Below, piece by piece: positions 1-12,453 of a stretch of 64,000 bases of DNA; the first letter of the stretch is position 1, and each line of letters starts with the position of its first letter. Source of the stretch: Bryoerythrophyllum caledonicum (Eukaryota; Streptophyta; Bryopsida; Pottiales; Pottiaceae). A model generated the notes under the pieces. That model searched no databases and was not told where the DNA came from. It saw nothing but the letters and a program-made list of their open reading frames with translations. The translations under genes and the position numbers were made by a program. The DNA lies in contig OZ020515.1 in NCBI GenBank assembly GCA_963971425.1, forward strand, positions 33,925,856 through 33,989,855. Reading direction: 5' to 3'.

Positions 1-2195
1 AGATTTTTTTCCATAAAACCTGCCGCAATATTTCTTGTCGAAGCCCGCTCCCAGCCAATGAATGCACATGTGAATGTTGTAGACCTATGACAGGTTTCTG
101 CAATCAGTGCATGTGTGTGATATGTAGCAAATTCGATTTCGATGCAAACACATTCCGTTGGCTGGGGTGTGACGTTTGTTCACACTGGACGCATTCTGAT
201 TGTGCTATGAGAGGAGGGTCTATAGCTATGGGTGTTAGTACGAAGACAGGGGCTGACCGTACTATTCCAAGTTCTCCTGAATTGATTTTCCGGTGTAGAG
301 CTTGTGGAAGCGTTTCTGAACTTCTAGGCTGGGCCAGAGACGTGTTTCAAAATTGTGCTTTGCGCTGGGAGAGGGACTCTCTCGGAAAAGAGCTGGATTA
401 TGTACGGAGGATCTTTCAAATGGCTGACGATGCGAGGGGAAAACATCTATGCTGGAGGGCTCAGGATGTTTTAGAGAAAATGAAGACCGGGCTTGATACA
501 AATGTGGCTATCAAGGACATGTTGTACTTCTTTCAAGGTGTGTGAAATCTTTACTGTGGTCTGCTTTACTGTCACTGTTCTTCTTTAGCCAAGGTGGACG
601 TCGTCATATTAGCCTATCGTAGTCTTCTTAAGCCCTACTTCTCCCAAGTTTGCATTAGTTATTGTAAAGTGCTAAATGTAAGAGGAACGTTGATTTGCCC
701 GACTTGCTCCATTTTGTTGGTACAGTAGTTGTAACCTTGACCTTATTTTTCAATATGATAATGTAGCAGAAGCTGAAAATGCGGAGGTCAAAGACGTAAA
801 TAGGGATGAAAGCAAAATCCTCGATAGAAAACAAGTTTGTGAGCGTGTAGCTGAGGTGGTTCGAGAAGCCATTGCAAAAATAGAAGGTGTCGCGGAAGAG
901 AAAGCAGCTTTTGTGAAGAAAGCTCGATCGGCACTTGAAGCTTCGGACAGAGAGCTCAAGGACAAGAAACAGGAGCTCGCTGACTTGGAGGTGTGTCAAA
1001 TCCCTTTCTTTCATTTGCTAGGATTCTATGTATGGTGAAGGTGTTGGAAATAGTGCAGCAATCAACATGTAATGTAAGCAATTTACATTGAATAATTTCG
1101 CAAATTTGAGTAAGATGTTGAATCGGTAACCCGTAAATTCTGCACTGACGAGTGAATCATGCTAATTTTGTTCCGTTCTCTATACTTCTGACACAGTATG
1201 AGAAACAAAGGAAGAAACAACAAATTGAAGAGTTGGAATCAATCGTGAGACTGAAGAGGGCAGAAGCAGAGATGTTCCAGTTCAAATCCGACGAAGCCCG
1301 GAGAGAGGCTGAGGGTCTTCAGCGAATAGTCTCAGCCAAAGCAGAGAAGGTTGAAGAAGAATATGCAAGCAGGTATTATTATGACCAGCTGAGATTGAAT
1401 ACCAGCTGATTTATACCGTAAGCTTTTTTTTGAGTGATGGTCGGAATATATTCCTTATGACAAAATGGTTTTCCTGGCTTCTTGTGTTTCCGGAGATTAA
1501 CGTTCCTAGTCCCAACAATCTGTTTAACCTCATCAGGTAAATGTCTCACAAGGATGTAGAGATGGTGATTTAAATCATTATTGCCGCATGCAGCTGTGAT
1601 TGATATGTATTTGGTGATCTATCCTAAAGGTATCTCAAGTTGCGTCTAGATGAAGCAGAAGCTGAGCGCCGTCTCCTTTTTGACAAGCTCCAGGTCAGAT
1701 GAAGCTATGTTCACATCTCTGGTATGGAAACGCTGTATGTCGATGAGCTTGAAAATTGTGTTCTACCACGATTTGTGGTGTTCTGATAATTTTGCATATA
1801 AACTGGGAGCAAAGTCTCGGTGTCGGGTATTCATGAATCTGTTCAGTAGTTCCGAGTGGGCAGCAGCTGGGTACGGCCTTGCATGATGTTTGAAATCAAT
1901 TGACCTGTAATGGTATCGATATTTGACGTGAGACGTAGTTGTAGGCTTTCTTCCCACTGCTAGCTCTGCTGCCCATTAATACTCACGATTAAAGTGATGA
2001 ATGCTCCAGGGCCCTGATGCTGTGCGCTTCCTGAAGGGATCAGATCCATCACAGATGCTTCTTCTCAACAAGATTCATGGGTTGTTTGAACGGGTGGGCA
2101 TGGTCTCTACGATGCCAGCTGAGAGTCCCTCCACTCCCAATCCGAATGCTGCAGGATCTATTCTCAAGCCTTCGACTTCTGGTCAAGGGCCTTAA
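1..2195 (+). CDS. OBERON-type PHD finger / coiled-coil protein, 3' part (5' end outside window)
   Basis: OBERON proteins (OBE1/2, also called potyvirus VPg-interacting proteins) are plant nuclear PHD-finger proteins needed for meristem and embryo patterning. Exons read as <3-537, 770-990, 1197-1372, 1630-1693 and 2010-2195, all with GT/AG borders and matching phases (1, 0, 2, 0). Exon 1 holds a Cys-rich stretch (CRN, CTCECC, GFCNQCMCVICSKFD, GCDVCSHWTHSDC) followed by the family block SELLGWARDVFQNCA, ELDYVRRIF and FFQ. Exons 2-4 encode a Lys/Glu-rich coiled coil (IEELESIVRLKRAEAEMFQ, DEARREAEG, RLDEAEAERRLLFDKLQ). The last exon has LKGSDPSQMLLLNKIH and stops at TAA 2193-2195. The reading frame is still open at base 3, so the N-terminus lies upstream. 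The four introns are 206-316 nt. The match is closest to OBE1/2 rather than the TITANIA (OBE3/4) branch. Family assignment is firm; the exact exon ends are inferred. Confidence 0.85.
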
Positions 2196-3511
2196 ATCTG
2201 TTCAGAAATCTACTATTGCAGCCCAAATCTAGAGGAAACCGTGCAACAGAAAGAGGCGGAGATACGGAAAGGTAAATCGGACCTCCTTTATAAAGTTAGG
2301 ACGTCTTAGCTAGTTGGGTTTTACAGAGTCACAGAATTGATGCATGCTTTAGGGAATTGTTTTCTATACGCGCATGCAGTTCTCGTTCAATCGTGCGTAA
2401 GCGGTAGAACAACTTTAAGAAGGCTGCAGATGATCAGACCTACAGACGAAGAACACTCACTTCTCGTCGTGATATTGGACGGTTTTGTACACAGGAACAT
2501 ATTTTTTTGTGCATACATAGATTTAACCGCTTCTAAGAAGCCACTCCTTACAGTGCCTTACCGCTTCTGACATGAGAACCCTTTGGATTATTTAGACCTT
2601 ATTTAATCATGGGGGGGGGGGGGGGGGATTTGGGTATTTCTCATTGTTTCAAAGCTTCAGTGTATTGAAAATGCCTGAAACAATGAAAGCTTCAGCTGGT
2701 TTATTGAAAACGTGTGGACAGGCAGCTGGCAATTCGAATTTGGAGAGTTCACGTCATTTTAACGACGCTGCTTAGTAGAGGTATGTAATTAGTTAACACG
2801 CTCCCCTGCCCTGCATGTTTCAACTTTAATACACAACTTTAATTTACAGGAAACATCAACAGGTGTTGCAAACACATCGTGATACTATTATTTTATGAAC
2901 TGATTTCACAGGTTACATATGAAAGTATTTTGCGCTTTCAAGCACGCAAGAAATCGCAAAAAACGTAAGTGGGCCTGAAATCATGATATCTACAAGTGGA
3001 CCTGAGATTAGACTATCTACATCGCACTTTCTCTCTACTCGACGGGACTGCCGCAAGTCGCCAGATTAGCATCTTGTGTGTGCCAAAACTATAAATAAAA
3101 ATAAAAATCATGTTACATTAAGGCACCGACCAGTTTGCGCGTCGGAGCCTACAATAAAAACTCACCCAGAACCGTCCCTCTACCCAAAACCGAACTCGTA
3201 CAGTTGACGCTCCGAATCTAATCTACTGTGGACAATTTCCTTTAGATTTAATACACAAAATCTATTAGATCTGGGATGAAAGCAACACGGCGTCAACGTA
3301 ATGAGGCCACCGCGCTAGCTCCCCTTTCACTTGCTGACTGGTTGCAATGAGACTAATCTGTTGGAGAGATGACTGTAGTGGTACCACTACTCCTAGTATT
3401 GTAATAGAGGATTCATTTGATAAGCAGATCAGACACTAGGATGGTCACAGTAAAAGTCAACATCTTGATTTTTTCATCACGACCCGTGTGAAATTCTGAC
3501 CTCGATGCTGT
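2196..3511. other. Intergenic, no gene recognised; 17-G homopolymer
   Basis: Downstream of the OBERON-like stop codon I see no convincing coding region. The stretch contains an uninterrupted run of 17 G at 2611-2627 and otherwise AT-rich unique-looking DNA. The first few hundred bases probably hold the 3' UTR of the upstream gene. Confidence 0.5.
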
Positions 3512-3843
3512 ATGTTTCAGACTTCGATGCACCACGCGACGCACCACACATTTTTAGACCAATACTCTCGGAGAGGAGCTGGTTTTCAGACGAAGACTAG
3601 CTCTCCGGATCGTGATGGGTCTTCAACCCAAGGCTCCAGCTCGTCGACGTCTAGGGCATGTGAACCAAGCAACTCCGCGGATGAGAGCACTCCATACGAT
3701 CCACACGAAGACAAGCTCAAGGATTCCAGTGATGGCCTCACTTCCAAACAGCTAGGAATGGTGCGTAGGCAAGCAGGTGGCAGGTGCCTGTGAAGGTTCT
3801 CGGAGAGTCTTCTCTGCAAGAGATGCCTGAATTCGAGAATGAG
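3512..3843 (+). pseudogene. Possible receptor-like kinase fragment
   Basis: A Ser-rich open frame (3512-3793) is followed, in another frame, by a short piece at 3781-3843 reading QVPVKVLGESSLQEMPEFE and then NEV across a GT donor at 3844. This resembles kinase subdomains II-III of plant receptor-like kinases, where a V(A)VKVL block with the ATP-binding Lys is followed by a EFxNEV block with the helix-C Glu. No glycine loop precedes it and no catalytic loop was found downstream, so if the match is real this is a broken fragment. The Ser-rich frame could be unrelated. The similarity is short and could be chance. Confidence 0.3.
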
Positions 3844-6133
3844 GTATAATTTTGACTTTCTCTTCTGTTTCACAGTGAGCTTGTTATCGAGGCGGATGGC
3901 GATCGTATTTGTATCCATCTCCTTCAAATGAAGGAATTAATACTAGAAGTTGTGATGTAGAAAGGAAGTTCCTATTTCTATCTCTAAAGGTTGGGAGTGT
4001 CTGGCTTTTTGATAGACACAATGGTCCTTGTTTTTGGTCTTCTTCCTCTAACTTTTCGGGTGATACTGGGACAGATGAGAACACTTGGAACTGTGAACCA
4101 TTGGATATCTCGACCCAGAGTACGTTTGCTATCACTTCCATTCAAAGTTGCTCTTAGTCATTTGTCATTCAATCACGTGTGTTGTCGTCATTTCTGGTTG
4201 TTAACATGGCTACAATTTAAAATCTGAAGTCTTGTTACATTCAACAGGAAAGTTCTATTATATGTCTATGAGGAATGACCATTTCATGTTAATTGATCTC
4301 CCAAGGTTATCCATGTTTGCTACTGACACAATCAATTGACCTCTAAGTCATGGTATATTTCTTCCTTTGAGGTGGACTGTAGTGGTTTCCATGAAGATTC
4401 TTGTGCCAACACGACCCAAATATGGTCAATCGGCCTTCATGGGTTAGAGCAAGGATGAGAGAAACCGTCTAAGTAAATAAGTAGAAATTCTTATTGAAAG
4501 CTCTTGCCGGAGATTATCATAAAGGCAAATTCAATCTCAAGGCATTGAAACAGGTGGTAGACATAGCTCAACAACGCACTTAGGTAAGTGGTGTAGATCT
4601 TCCAAAGATGAAGAGAGTGGTTTGACTGCTTGAAGTAGCAGAGGTTGTAGAAGATAAGAATGAGTTGACAGGTTTTCTACTTCTAGAGAGAGTGAGGGAC
4701 TTGAACCGTATGTACGACTACAGAAAATAAAGAATAAGAATAAGTTGCCACGGTTTCCACAGCTAGAGATGGTTTTGATTTGGATTGGCATGTGAATTGG
4801 GGCTTTGGAATGTTAAGTGCGTCTTGAGAAGTAGGAAAGATGCTTCTGTTGTTGAAGCAAATATATTCAAACGTTGAATATAGGTATTGTCTTTGTACAA
4901 TATGTTTGATGAATGTTGGTTTTCATCTTGGCTGATGACTTTCATACATAAGTAATATCCTTGTCTTACATTGCTCCCTATCTATTTGAATACTTAGTTG
5001 TTGCGAAATGCTTTTGTGTAGTTGTAGCTCAAAGTAGTAGTAGCAAGTATTTCATGGCTTTAATGTGTGAATCTTTGGTAGCCTACATGGGTTCTATTTC
5101 ACTACTTATGGGCGCCTCCTCACGCTTTGAGTGCTTAAAAATTGTAGATGATTTTCCTACTTTCTTATTTGGTTAGATGTAGTTTTCTTTTCAAATCTTT
5201 GAGACATATATGAGATTATTTCCATTGTTGTCTTTTTAATTCCTCTACCATTTTGGCTATAGACTTCTTTGGCTACAAATCTGGGTTTACTTTAATACAT
5301 TTATTGATTTTTGAACTGAGTTAATAGTGAAGCAACAGTTTTTCGGAGCCATATCTAAAAGAGTATTGATCTTCATGCTAACATGTGATTGGAAGAGATG
5401 CGCAACCCACTTGACTACCATCCTTCCAAATTTCAAGTCAAGAACTATAGCACCAACTTGAAGAGAGATTGCATTTTGAATGAACATAGGTTTATTGATT
5501 CAATTTTGGAATTGTTCAGTCACCTTCAATTGCAAGAATGAGTTCAGAGCCTTAGAAGCTTGCTTAATTTCATATAGACTTTTTCTATAGTGCTACACCA
5601 AAATATGGGTACCCCGTATCCGGGGGCCTAAACCATGTAGATTTTCTTAGGAGATCACATGAAAGGAAAACAATTTTGATTTCAAAGTATTGCATATTAG
5701 AGTCCTCTATAGCCACAAACAAAGAATATGGCTTAAATAATGACTTCCAAAAAAAATTCTTTTAGAGTTTCTTCACAAGAGATCAAGAGTTAGGAAGAAG
5801 AAGAGATGACGAATCGCTTTTTCTCTCACTTATAGTCTCTTAGAGACACTTGTTTTGTCAATGACAGGATTCATTACAATTATAACATGTAACTTTTTTT
5901 TGCTTTCAACAGAATTTGGTAATCACTCTTCTTTTTCTTTTTATTTGTCAGTTTTAGACTCCAAGTAGCCTTGGGAGAAAGAGAAGAGTGTTTATTGGCA
6001 TTGAGATTGTCTGCTTTATAAAGTTGAGCATCTTTTTGTTTTGTCTTCTTGCTCTTTAATTGTTGTTTGTCTATTGACTAGGTGAGACTAAATAAACCAA
6101 AAGATTTTGCTTCAACAAGGGACCCATTCCAAG
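3844..6133. other. AT-rich stretch, no gene recognised
   Basis: Only short overlapping reading frames without recognisable motifs are present. No repeat, RNA gene or transposon end could be supported here. Confidence 0.5.
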
Positions 6134-6352
6134 TGTTGGGATAGACGCCCATTCATTAACTCCAGGGTTACAATTGTTCAACTACATGTATCAGTACCAC
6201 TGATCCAGACATTACCACTAGTTAATACTAGTTAAGCCTAAGTGGCGTCACCACCTCAGAGTACGGTTCTTGCCCTATTTACGGGCGTATGTATTCACCA
6301 ACTACATAACCATATTCCCCTCAGGGGGACATCACTTTTTATCCTTCAACAC
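6134..6352 (+). mobile_element. Probable copia-type 5' LTR
   Basis: The segment starts TGTTGGGATA, a common start of plant copia LTRs, and ends with ...TTCAACA just before TTATCAGCACG, which resembles the initiator-Met tRNA primer-binding region next to plant copia LTRs. It lies about 285 bp upstream of a broken copia-type gag. No matching 3' LTR was found in the window, so the element is truncated. The borders are inferred from these motifs only. Confidence 0.4.
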
Positions 6353-6636
6353 ATTATCAGCACGACTCCCGCTAGCTAAGAGAGCTCTCCCAGTTTTGAT
6401 TATCCATAGTCTCCATACGAGCATTCCAGTAGTCAGAAACACTCATTTTTCTATGTTTTTTCTGTTCACAGGCATGTCAACAGTCCCACAGTAATTGTAG
6501 CATGCAAGTGTTACGATTTAGGGTTTTAGTATCACCACCACAGTCACGACAGTAGGATGACGACACACTACAGATGCACTGTAGCTCCAGGATCAAGTTG
6601 CACACACCGACAGAGATAGAAACAGAGAGAACCGTG

Positions 6637-7090
6637 ATGACAACTCACATTTGCACGCGTAACACACGCACTCAGCCGTTACTGTTCGATCCTCTAGAAC
6701 CTGACGGAATTAACTATTTAGAATGGCACAACGATGTGAAAGCATATATGTGTGCAAAGGAACTGGACGAAGCGCTGGAGCCCGAAGTTACGATTGAACT
6801 ACCGACTTCCTACAGATAGCAAGCCCTACTCATCCTCCACCGGCACCTAGACCTCTCACTGCGACAACAGTACATACAAGTGGACGAACCAGTGGAACTG
6901 TGGAACCTGTTAAAGGCGCACTTCTACCATGAGCAGACCATCTTCCTCCCTCAGGCACGGAGCGACTGGATCAACCTCGGGGTTTTAGACTTTCCCGACT
7001 TTCTGACTTTCAACGCGGAGCGACACCGGATCACACCCCGACTCAAACTCTACGGTGATAGAGTATAGGAATATGAAGTTTGAGAAACAT
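6637..7090 (+). pseudogene. Broken copia-type gag polyprotein fragment
   Basis: Plant Ty1/copia gag proteins build the virus-like particle. From the ATG at 6637 the frame reads LEPDGINYLEWHNDVKAYM, the GxNYxEW block typical of plant copia gag. After an in-frame TAG (at YR*QALL) it continues as ILHRHLDLSLRQQYI, ELWNLLKAHF, FLPQARSDWINLGVLDFPDF and ITPRLKLYGDRV, which follow the usual gag order. Further stops follow near 7066-7080. The CCHC knuckle, protease, integrase and reverse transcriptase are missing. The LTR-like segment upstream supports a decayed element. Confidence 0.7.
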
Positions 7091-7102
7091 TCACAGTTAT
7101 TG

Positions 7103-7700
7103 CACTATAAGAAACCCGTGTTTTTTGTAACTCGTTGAAAAACATGCCTGAACGTCAAAAAGAACATGATGTTGATGTCACCTAAAATCCGTCTGCATGA
7201 ACGGGCAAAAAACGTCCTAAAATTTGTCGTACCATGGTTGCCAACCTCTTGACATCCAAATAAACGTGGCCTGAAAAGTTTTGGAAAGGGCTCCACGTGG
7301 AGGGGGGTCCATGTCCACATCAACAATTTTTTCCTTTGGGCAACTCCCCCGGGAAATTTTTTCATCCAACTCCATTTTGAGCAGGCAGTGACGTGAAATT
7401 TAATATTTGCTGACTTAGACTCCCAAATTTCTGACGTGGATAGCCCACGTCAACTGACGTCATGGTTTTAGGACATAAGTGGTCCACACAAGGCTGTTAC
7501 TTTTGACGTTTGTTATGACATGCTCGTGTTGTTCATGACATCAATCCTGACATTTGCATGTTTTGCCAATATGTTGTCATTGACATTTGTCATACTAGAG
7601 TTCATATTCACTTGAACATCCCCTTGTTTTTGCGGACTTTTTTCCAAACATGCACTTAAAAAACTGCTACTCTATGTAATGTTCTCTTTAATGTGGGAGG
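7103..7700 (+). mobile_element. CACTA-like transposon end with ACGT-rich subterminal region
   Basis: The motif CACTATAAGAAA at 7103 matches the usual 5' terminus of plant CACTA (En/Spm) transposons. It is followed by many TGACGT, GACGTC and TGACAT words, including a strong palindrome at 7432-7452 with 8-bp arms TGACGTGG and CCACGTCA. CACTA ends typically carry dense subterminal motif repeats bound by their accessory protein. No matching inverted end was found downstream, so the 3' border is unknown and the call is tentative. Confidence 0.35.
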
Positions 7701-8870
7701 AACGTGTGATAATGTCAGTGGAGACGAGCAACACTGTCAGCTCTAATGTGAGAGATGAACATGTCATCAACGTGGCTTCACATATCCGGTAACATGGATG
7801 GTGGTCAACACTGGAACATTGTTGCTACATTCATCGCCTGCAACATCACATAGCATCCTATACATCTCTGTGGTCTACTAATTGAGTATGACATACAAAT
7901 TTTATCTCATCTAATGCGATAAAAAAAGTTAAATACTACTTAGTCACCTTTGACACAACCTGCGGAGGTTTGGATAGACTAGTTGGCTTTGGTGTTGGAC
8001 CTTTACGTCTTGCTGCCTTAGCCGTTTGTTTTGTTAAAAAAAACGTCAGGATTGACAGGAAGTTGTTATGTCAAAGACTCCAGTCCTCTTTTTGTTGCCA
8101 AACAAGTTGAGATCTTCTGAGTCAAACTGAACTAAGTGATCCACTTTAATTTTAGACAAAATATAAATTTGAATTTATGACGAGCATTTTACTAAAAAGT
8201 GGTACAAGGCATTCATCAGGAAGATTGAGATCAAGTGACTTCGGTGGCGTAAGAGAGAGATATTGCCTGAAGCGAGTTAGATAAAGCCTCTACTGTCTTC
8301 TCAAATCACCAAACAAATCCTATAAACTGCATATATCAAGTACAAAGTTTTGGAGTCAGGGCTTACCACTTACGTTTCACTTGATGTCAAACTGAACAAG
8401 AGCGTGTCTACCTGCATGTTTCTCGAGACGTCAATTCAAACGGATACAATGTTACAAAATAAAAAATCATAAGAACGAACCCTCCTCGTTGGAAAAGGTC
8501 TTGCTTTGTGCAGACATGTGTACACTCTTCTCAGCAATTCTCCTCCAAACCAACATGTAAACATCATATACTTTCCAACAAAACTATTTTCTAGTGCTCA
8601 AAACCGACTCCACCACATCCACAAGGCATCACCTCCTACTACACAGTGCCGACAATGATGTTGTTGATGGAGATGAAGATGAGCTTCACAAAGATTCAGT
8701 TGAACCATGGTGCCCTCCGAATTGCCACCTTCAAGAGCTGTGCACGCACACAACCAACCACAGAATCCATCAAAATATCCAAGCTCTAATTCTAGAACTT
8801 CAAATCCTACTACAACACGGAGCATGTGGAGTTGTTAGGCGTGACTATGGGGTGTTGGTTTGTTTTGTAC

Positions 8871-8931
8871 CTCGGCAATCGGGCTTATAGTAGCGCTTGA
8901 TGGGGCTGATGTTGTCCTTGGCGACGGCCAT
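8871..8931 (-). CDS. Possible first coding exon of an unidentified minus-strand gene
   Basis: On the minus strand an ATG at 8931-8929 opens MAVAKDNISPIKRYYKPDCR and runs into a consensus donor (GAG|GTACAA, exon end 8871). Upstream on the same strand lies a plausible leader of about 400 nt with CT- and GA-rich runs. The peptide is not assigned to a family. Further along the minus strand, near 8060-7960, is a basic stretch (KQTAKAARRKGPTPKPTS), but no linking exons could be drawn. It may belong to a host gene or to the CACTA-like element next to it. Confidence 0.25.
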
Positions 8932-9524
8932 GACTCTACATACAAACCAAACAATCTCCAAATTTCATAATTGAAACGTCAGAAGGTGCCCACACAAAAT
9001 TCAAGAAAACCCACCTCGAATTCAATGAGAATTTTAGCAATGAAGGACAGAAGATCGCAAAACTCTAAAAACCCTAGCGATCGTGCCTTTGCTTGCCAAA
9101 ATCCAACTCCAATCTTTGATCGCACCCTCTCTCGAGTCTCTACTCAAAACCCAACTCCAATTTTGTGACGAGGATGAAGAAGAAGTGCGTACGTTTAGAG
9201 AGAAGGTGGAGGAGAGGAATTGGTGCACATTGTGATGGTGATGGCGGAGGTCTGTGGATGTGTTTGTGCACGGATGCTTACAAAGTTTTTGCCTACCTAT
9301 GTAGACGAGCTGCCCATTTTTTGAATTTTTGCTTCCGGGCAACGGTCTGCAGTCATGCTACAATGCAAGACATACTTTGAGAATCTCATCCTGAAGCCCG
9401 TGTAAGCACAAAATCAGATTGCATTGGCATATTCTTCATCTAGAATTGTCGCATTGATGCTACACAAAGGCATAACTGCTAATTAAAGATTTAAAATTCC
9501 AATTGAGTTCAATCCAACTTTTAT

Positions 9525-10665
9525 GTGCAGCATTCAAAGTAAATTGATGTGGCGAAATTAATGTTGCGTACAAAACTAATTTTTGGGATCAGGCACCCAT
9601 GGTCAAAAAACTTGATTTTGAAGTTGTTGAGTGTACGCTTTGAGACATAACCAAACAAATGTGCTTTATGGAGGAATTGCCTTTGAAATGTATGGCAATT
9701 TCATATAAGTTCTGCATGTTGTTTCAAAAGACTTGTGGCAAGACATTGTCGCAACATCAATCAAGGAAGTTTTACCTACGCAGCCATGTTGAAGCATCTA
9801 CCTTACATTAGAATAAACATGTTGTTGCAACCTTTACAATGCTTACTAACTAGGAGAATTGAACATTTGCGGATTGGCTTTTGGCACTTGGAAAATGGCA
9901 AGCTAGACACTGTTGAGGAATATTATGTTTATTGTCCACCCAATATGGAATTGCCTCATTATATCGTAAAGGACATGATTGAAGTAATTTACCTTGAAAT
10001 TGCAAATGGCCATGGTAGAAAGATGTTTTTCAATGGTTGCATTATTCTTGCGACACGCAACAAAGAGGTGGCATAAATCAACGTTGTTGTGCTTGAAATA
10101 GTGCCCAAGACAAGTCAAACTCTCTTAAGCACTAACAAGGTGAATGATAAAGATGGCAACAATAAAATCTCATCCGAGCTTTGGAATAGATTGGAAGTCA
10201 ATTGGTGGCCACCTCATAAGCTCATGCTTAAAGTTTGTACACTAGTGATGCTTTTACGTAACTAAGACCTATTAAATCGACTATGCAATGGCACCAGACT
10301 CATTGTCTACTGCTGCTCGGCCCAAGTGCTTGAGCCGAAAGTCCTTACGTGTGATTGTGCATAGTATGTTGCATACATACCACGGATTCCTTTGGATTCT
10401 CATAACACCAGACTTCCTTCTCAAATACAACACAGATAGTTTCTAATATGTGTCGCGTATGCCATGACTATTAGCAAGTCACAAAGACAAACACTTCCAA
10501 AAGTTGATTAAACCTTATGAAGGGCGTTAATTTCCATGGAGAATTGTATGTTGTATTTTTGTGTGGGAAAGCTTCTGATAATGTTCCGGTGTTTTCGGAA
10601 GGTGAATCACATCAAAATGCCAAAATAATGTGCAATGTTGTTTATAACAAAGCACTTATGTAATC
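9525..10665 (+). pseudogene. Helitron PIF1-like helicase, C-terminal relic
   Basis: Helitrons move by rolling-circle replication using a Rep/helicase protein whose C-terminal half is a PIF1-family helicase. Despite stops and frameshifts, its motif order is readable: FWDQAPMVKKLDFEVV (Walker B, normally DEAPM) near 9580; RINMLL (normally INMRL) near 9810; the ILATRNKEV block near 10045; PPHKLMLKVCTLVMLLRN near 10210; LCNGTRLIV near 10280; IPRIPLDS near 10380; AYAMTISKSQRQTLPKV (helicase motif V/VI region) near 10460; FHGELYVVF near 10530; and the final NVVYNKAL near 10640. The Rep domain and Walker A part are absent, and no 5' TC or 3' CTRR end was identified. This is a dead fragment. Confidence 0.8.
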
Positions 10666-11051
10666 GCATTTCCTTTTACAATATGATTCACCAATGACCT
10701 TTCAAACTTTTGACAATTTTATGTCATCGGAGACCATCATTGCCCTGCGGAGACAACATGTATCTATATTAGTATCCAATATAATTTTTATATTAGGTAC
10801 CACAACCTTGGTGTGGTGGCTTGGGTCATGGCACATCGGTGAAGTGGTTGTGAGTTCAAGTCTCTAAGCTGGTGTGGTGCCTACCACCATTGTCCACCCG
10901 ACTATGGTGAGGGGTCTTAAGGCCTTGTTGTATATATACTTAAAAAAGCCCTTCGGGAGGATGACATGTTGGTTGTCTCTAGGGCACTTAGTGTAGGGAA
11001 GCACTTAGCGTAGACAAGTGTTTACCCTTGAAAGGGGGAAGTAGTTCAACT

Positions 11052-11803
11052 AGGGGGGCTTCACACATGGACCATGATACCGAGGTACCAAGTGCTACTA
11101 GCAATTTGATTGGTGTAGAGCCTCAAAATCGGCCTTGGTCGGGACCTTGGGGTTTCACACTTGGACCAAGGTACTAAGGGCCTCTAAAATGCCTACCTGG
11201 CAGCACTTTTTGGAGGTTTTGGCGCCAATAATTCAGTCATTCGAGGGAAGTTTGGGTTTCTATTCTTGTTTGGACCAAACTCTTGCCCAGGTGCCAAACA
11301 TTTTTTCATTAAAGTATTAAGATTTGAGAAGATCACATCCGTTAGATTAAAACAACAACTTATTTCACCCTCAAATATTTACCCAAATACTTTACCTAGA
11401 GTTCTTACCCAACGTTTTTAACTGAAATTTTTACCGATTTTTTTTTGGAATTTCCACCAAAAATGTTTTTATCTGAATTTTTTATGTCCTAGTGCTTGTG
11501 ATGGATTCTTTTGGTGTAATGAGCATTTTGACCATTTTCTTGTTTTTTTTGGCCAAATATGTGTTTCCTTATAGGCTCCATGGTTAGAGAATGTGAGAGG
11601 GAAATTTTATAAAAGTAAGACCCTTATGATGTAGAAATTGACTTGGGATTTGCCAAATGGTATGGGTCCCAGCCTCTCAACTTGGTACCTTGGGCTTTCA
11701 CACATGGACGGTCCCAAACTCCACGAATTGCATATATGAGCATTTTTTTCAACTCGAAAACTCGACACCTCAGCATAGTTTGGTCCATATGTGAAACGCC
11801 CCT
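11052..11803. mobile_element. Small non-autonomous TIR element, copy 1 (about 750 bp)
   Basis: The ends are imperfect inverted repeats: left AGGGGGGCTTCACACATGG and right (reverse complement) AGGGGCGTTTCACATATGG, both followed by ACCA. It contains no coding region. It interrupts the LINE-like tail of the SINE. Internal blocks (TTTCACACTTGGACCAA, TTTTGGCGCCA, a T-rich stretch) recur in copy 2, so the two are relatives. No clean target duplication could be seen, perhaps because of decay. Confidence 0.55.
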
Positions 11804-11887
11804 TACACTAACCTATATTCCATGGCCAGTGGCTTGGTGAAGCAAATGAACAAACTCTATATTCATGCCAGTGCTCATCAGAGATCG

Positions 11888-12453
11888 AGGGCCGCTTCAC
11901 ACTTGGTGGCCAAGTCGAGCGGCCGTCAATTTCCACCAATGAGATTGCTAGAATGGCCAAAGTCCGGACTTTGGGCCGTCACACTTGTGCCCAAATTCCA
12001 AAGGCCGTCGTCCTACACGGCAACACTTTTGGGTTGTTTTGGCGCCAAAGCGACGGCCTCTCGAGCAAAACTTGGGTCACCCATTTTAGTCGACCCAAAC
12101 TACAATCAAGAATCCGTCGATTTTTTTATTAAAATAATAAAAAACTAACAAGATCTAGAGCGTTAGATGAAAGAGACCGAATTTTTGGGCTGGTTTTTTT
12201 TGGCTCATTTTTTGGCTGATTGTTTTGGCTGATTTTTGTTGGTTGATTTTTTTTGGGCTGATTTTTTTTTGGCGTAATGATATGGGGTTTGGACTTTGGA
12301 CTTGGCCTTTGGGGCTTCACACCATGACCGGCCAAACCTTCAATCTATATTATTTAATGTATTTTATTGGCAAAAAGTTTGGCCTCTCGCCATCTTTTGG
12401 CCACTCATTTTGATGGAGGGTCACTCGACTTGGGCATAGTGTGAAGCGGCCCT
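11888..12453. mobile_element. Small non-autonomous TIR element, copy 2 (566 bp, 7-bp target duplication)
   Basis: The ends are near-perfect inverted repeats starting AGGGCCGCTTCACACT on both sides, and the inner part CCAAGTCGAG is also shared. The element is bracketed by the direct repeat GAGATCG at 11881-11887 and 12454-12460. The CAGGG/AGGG-type ends and a 7-8 bp duplication would fit a hAT-type MITE, but the superfamily is an inference. It is non-coding, with a T-rich middle containing repeated TTGGCTGATT words. It sits inside the SINE tail, next to copy 1. Confidence 0.75.

Noticed and set aside
8594-9342. Overlapping plus and minus frames around 8.6-9.3 kb as genes
   Set aside because: No conserved motifs; only the short minus exon with a start codon and donor at 8931-8871 was worth listing, at low confidence.
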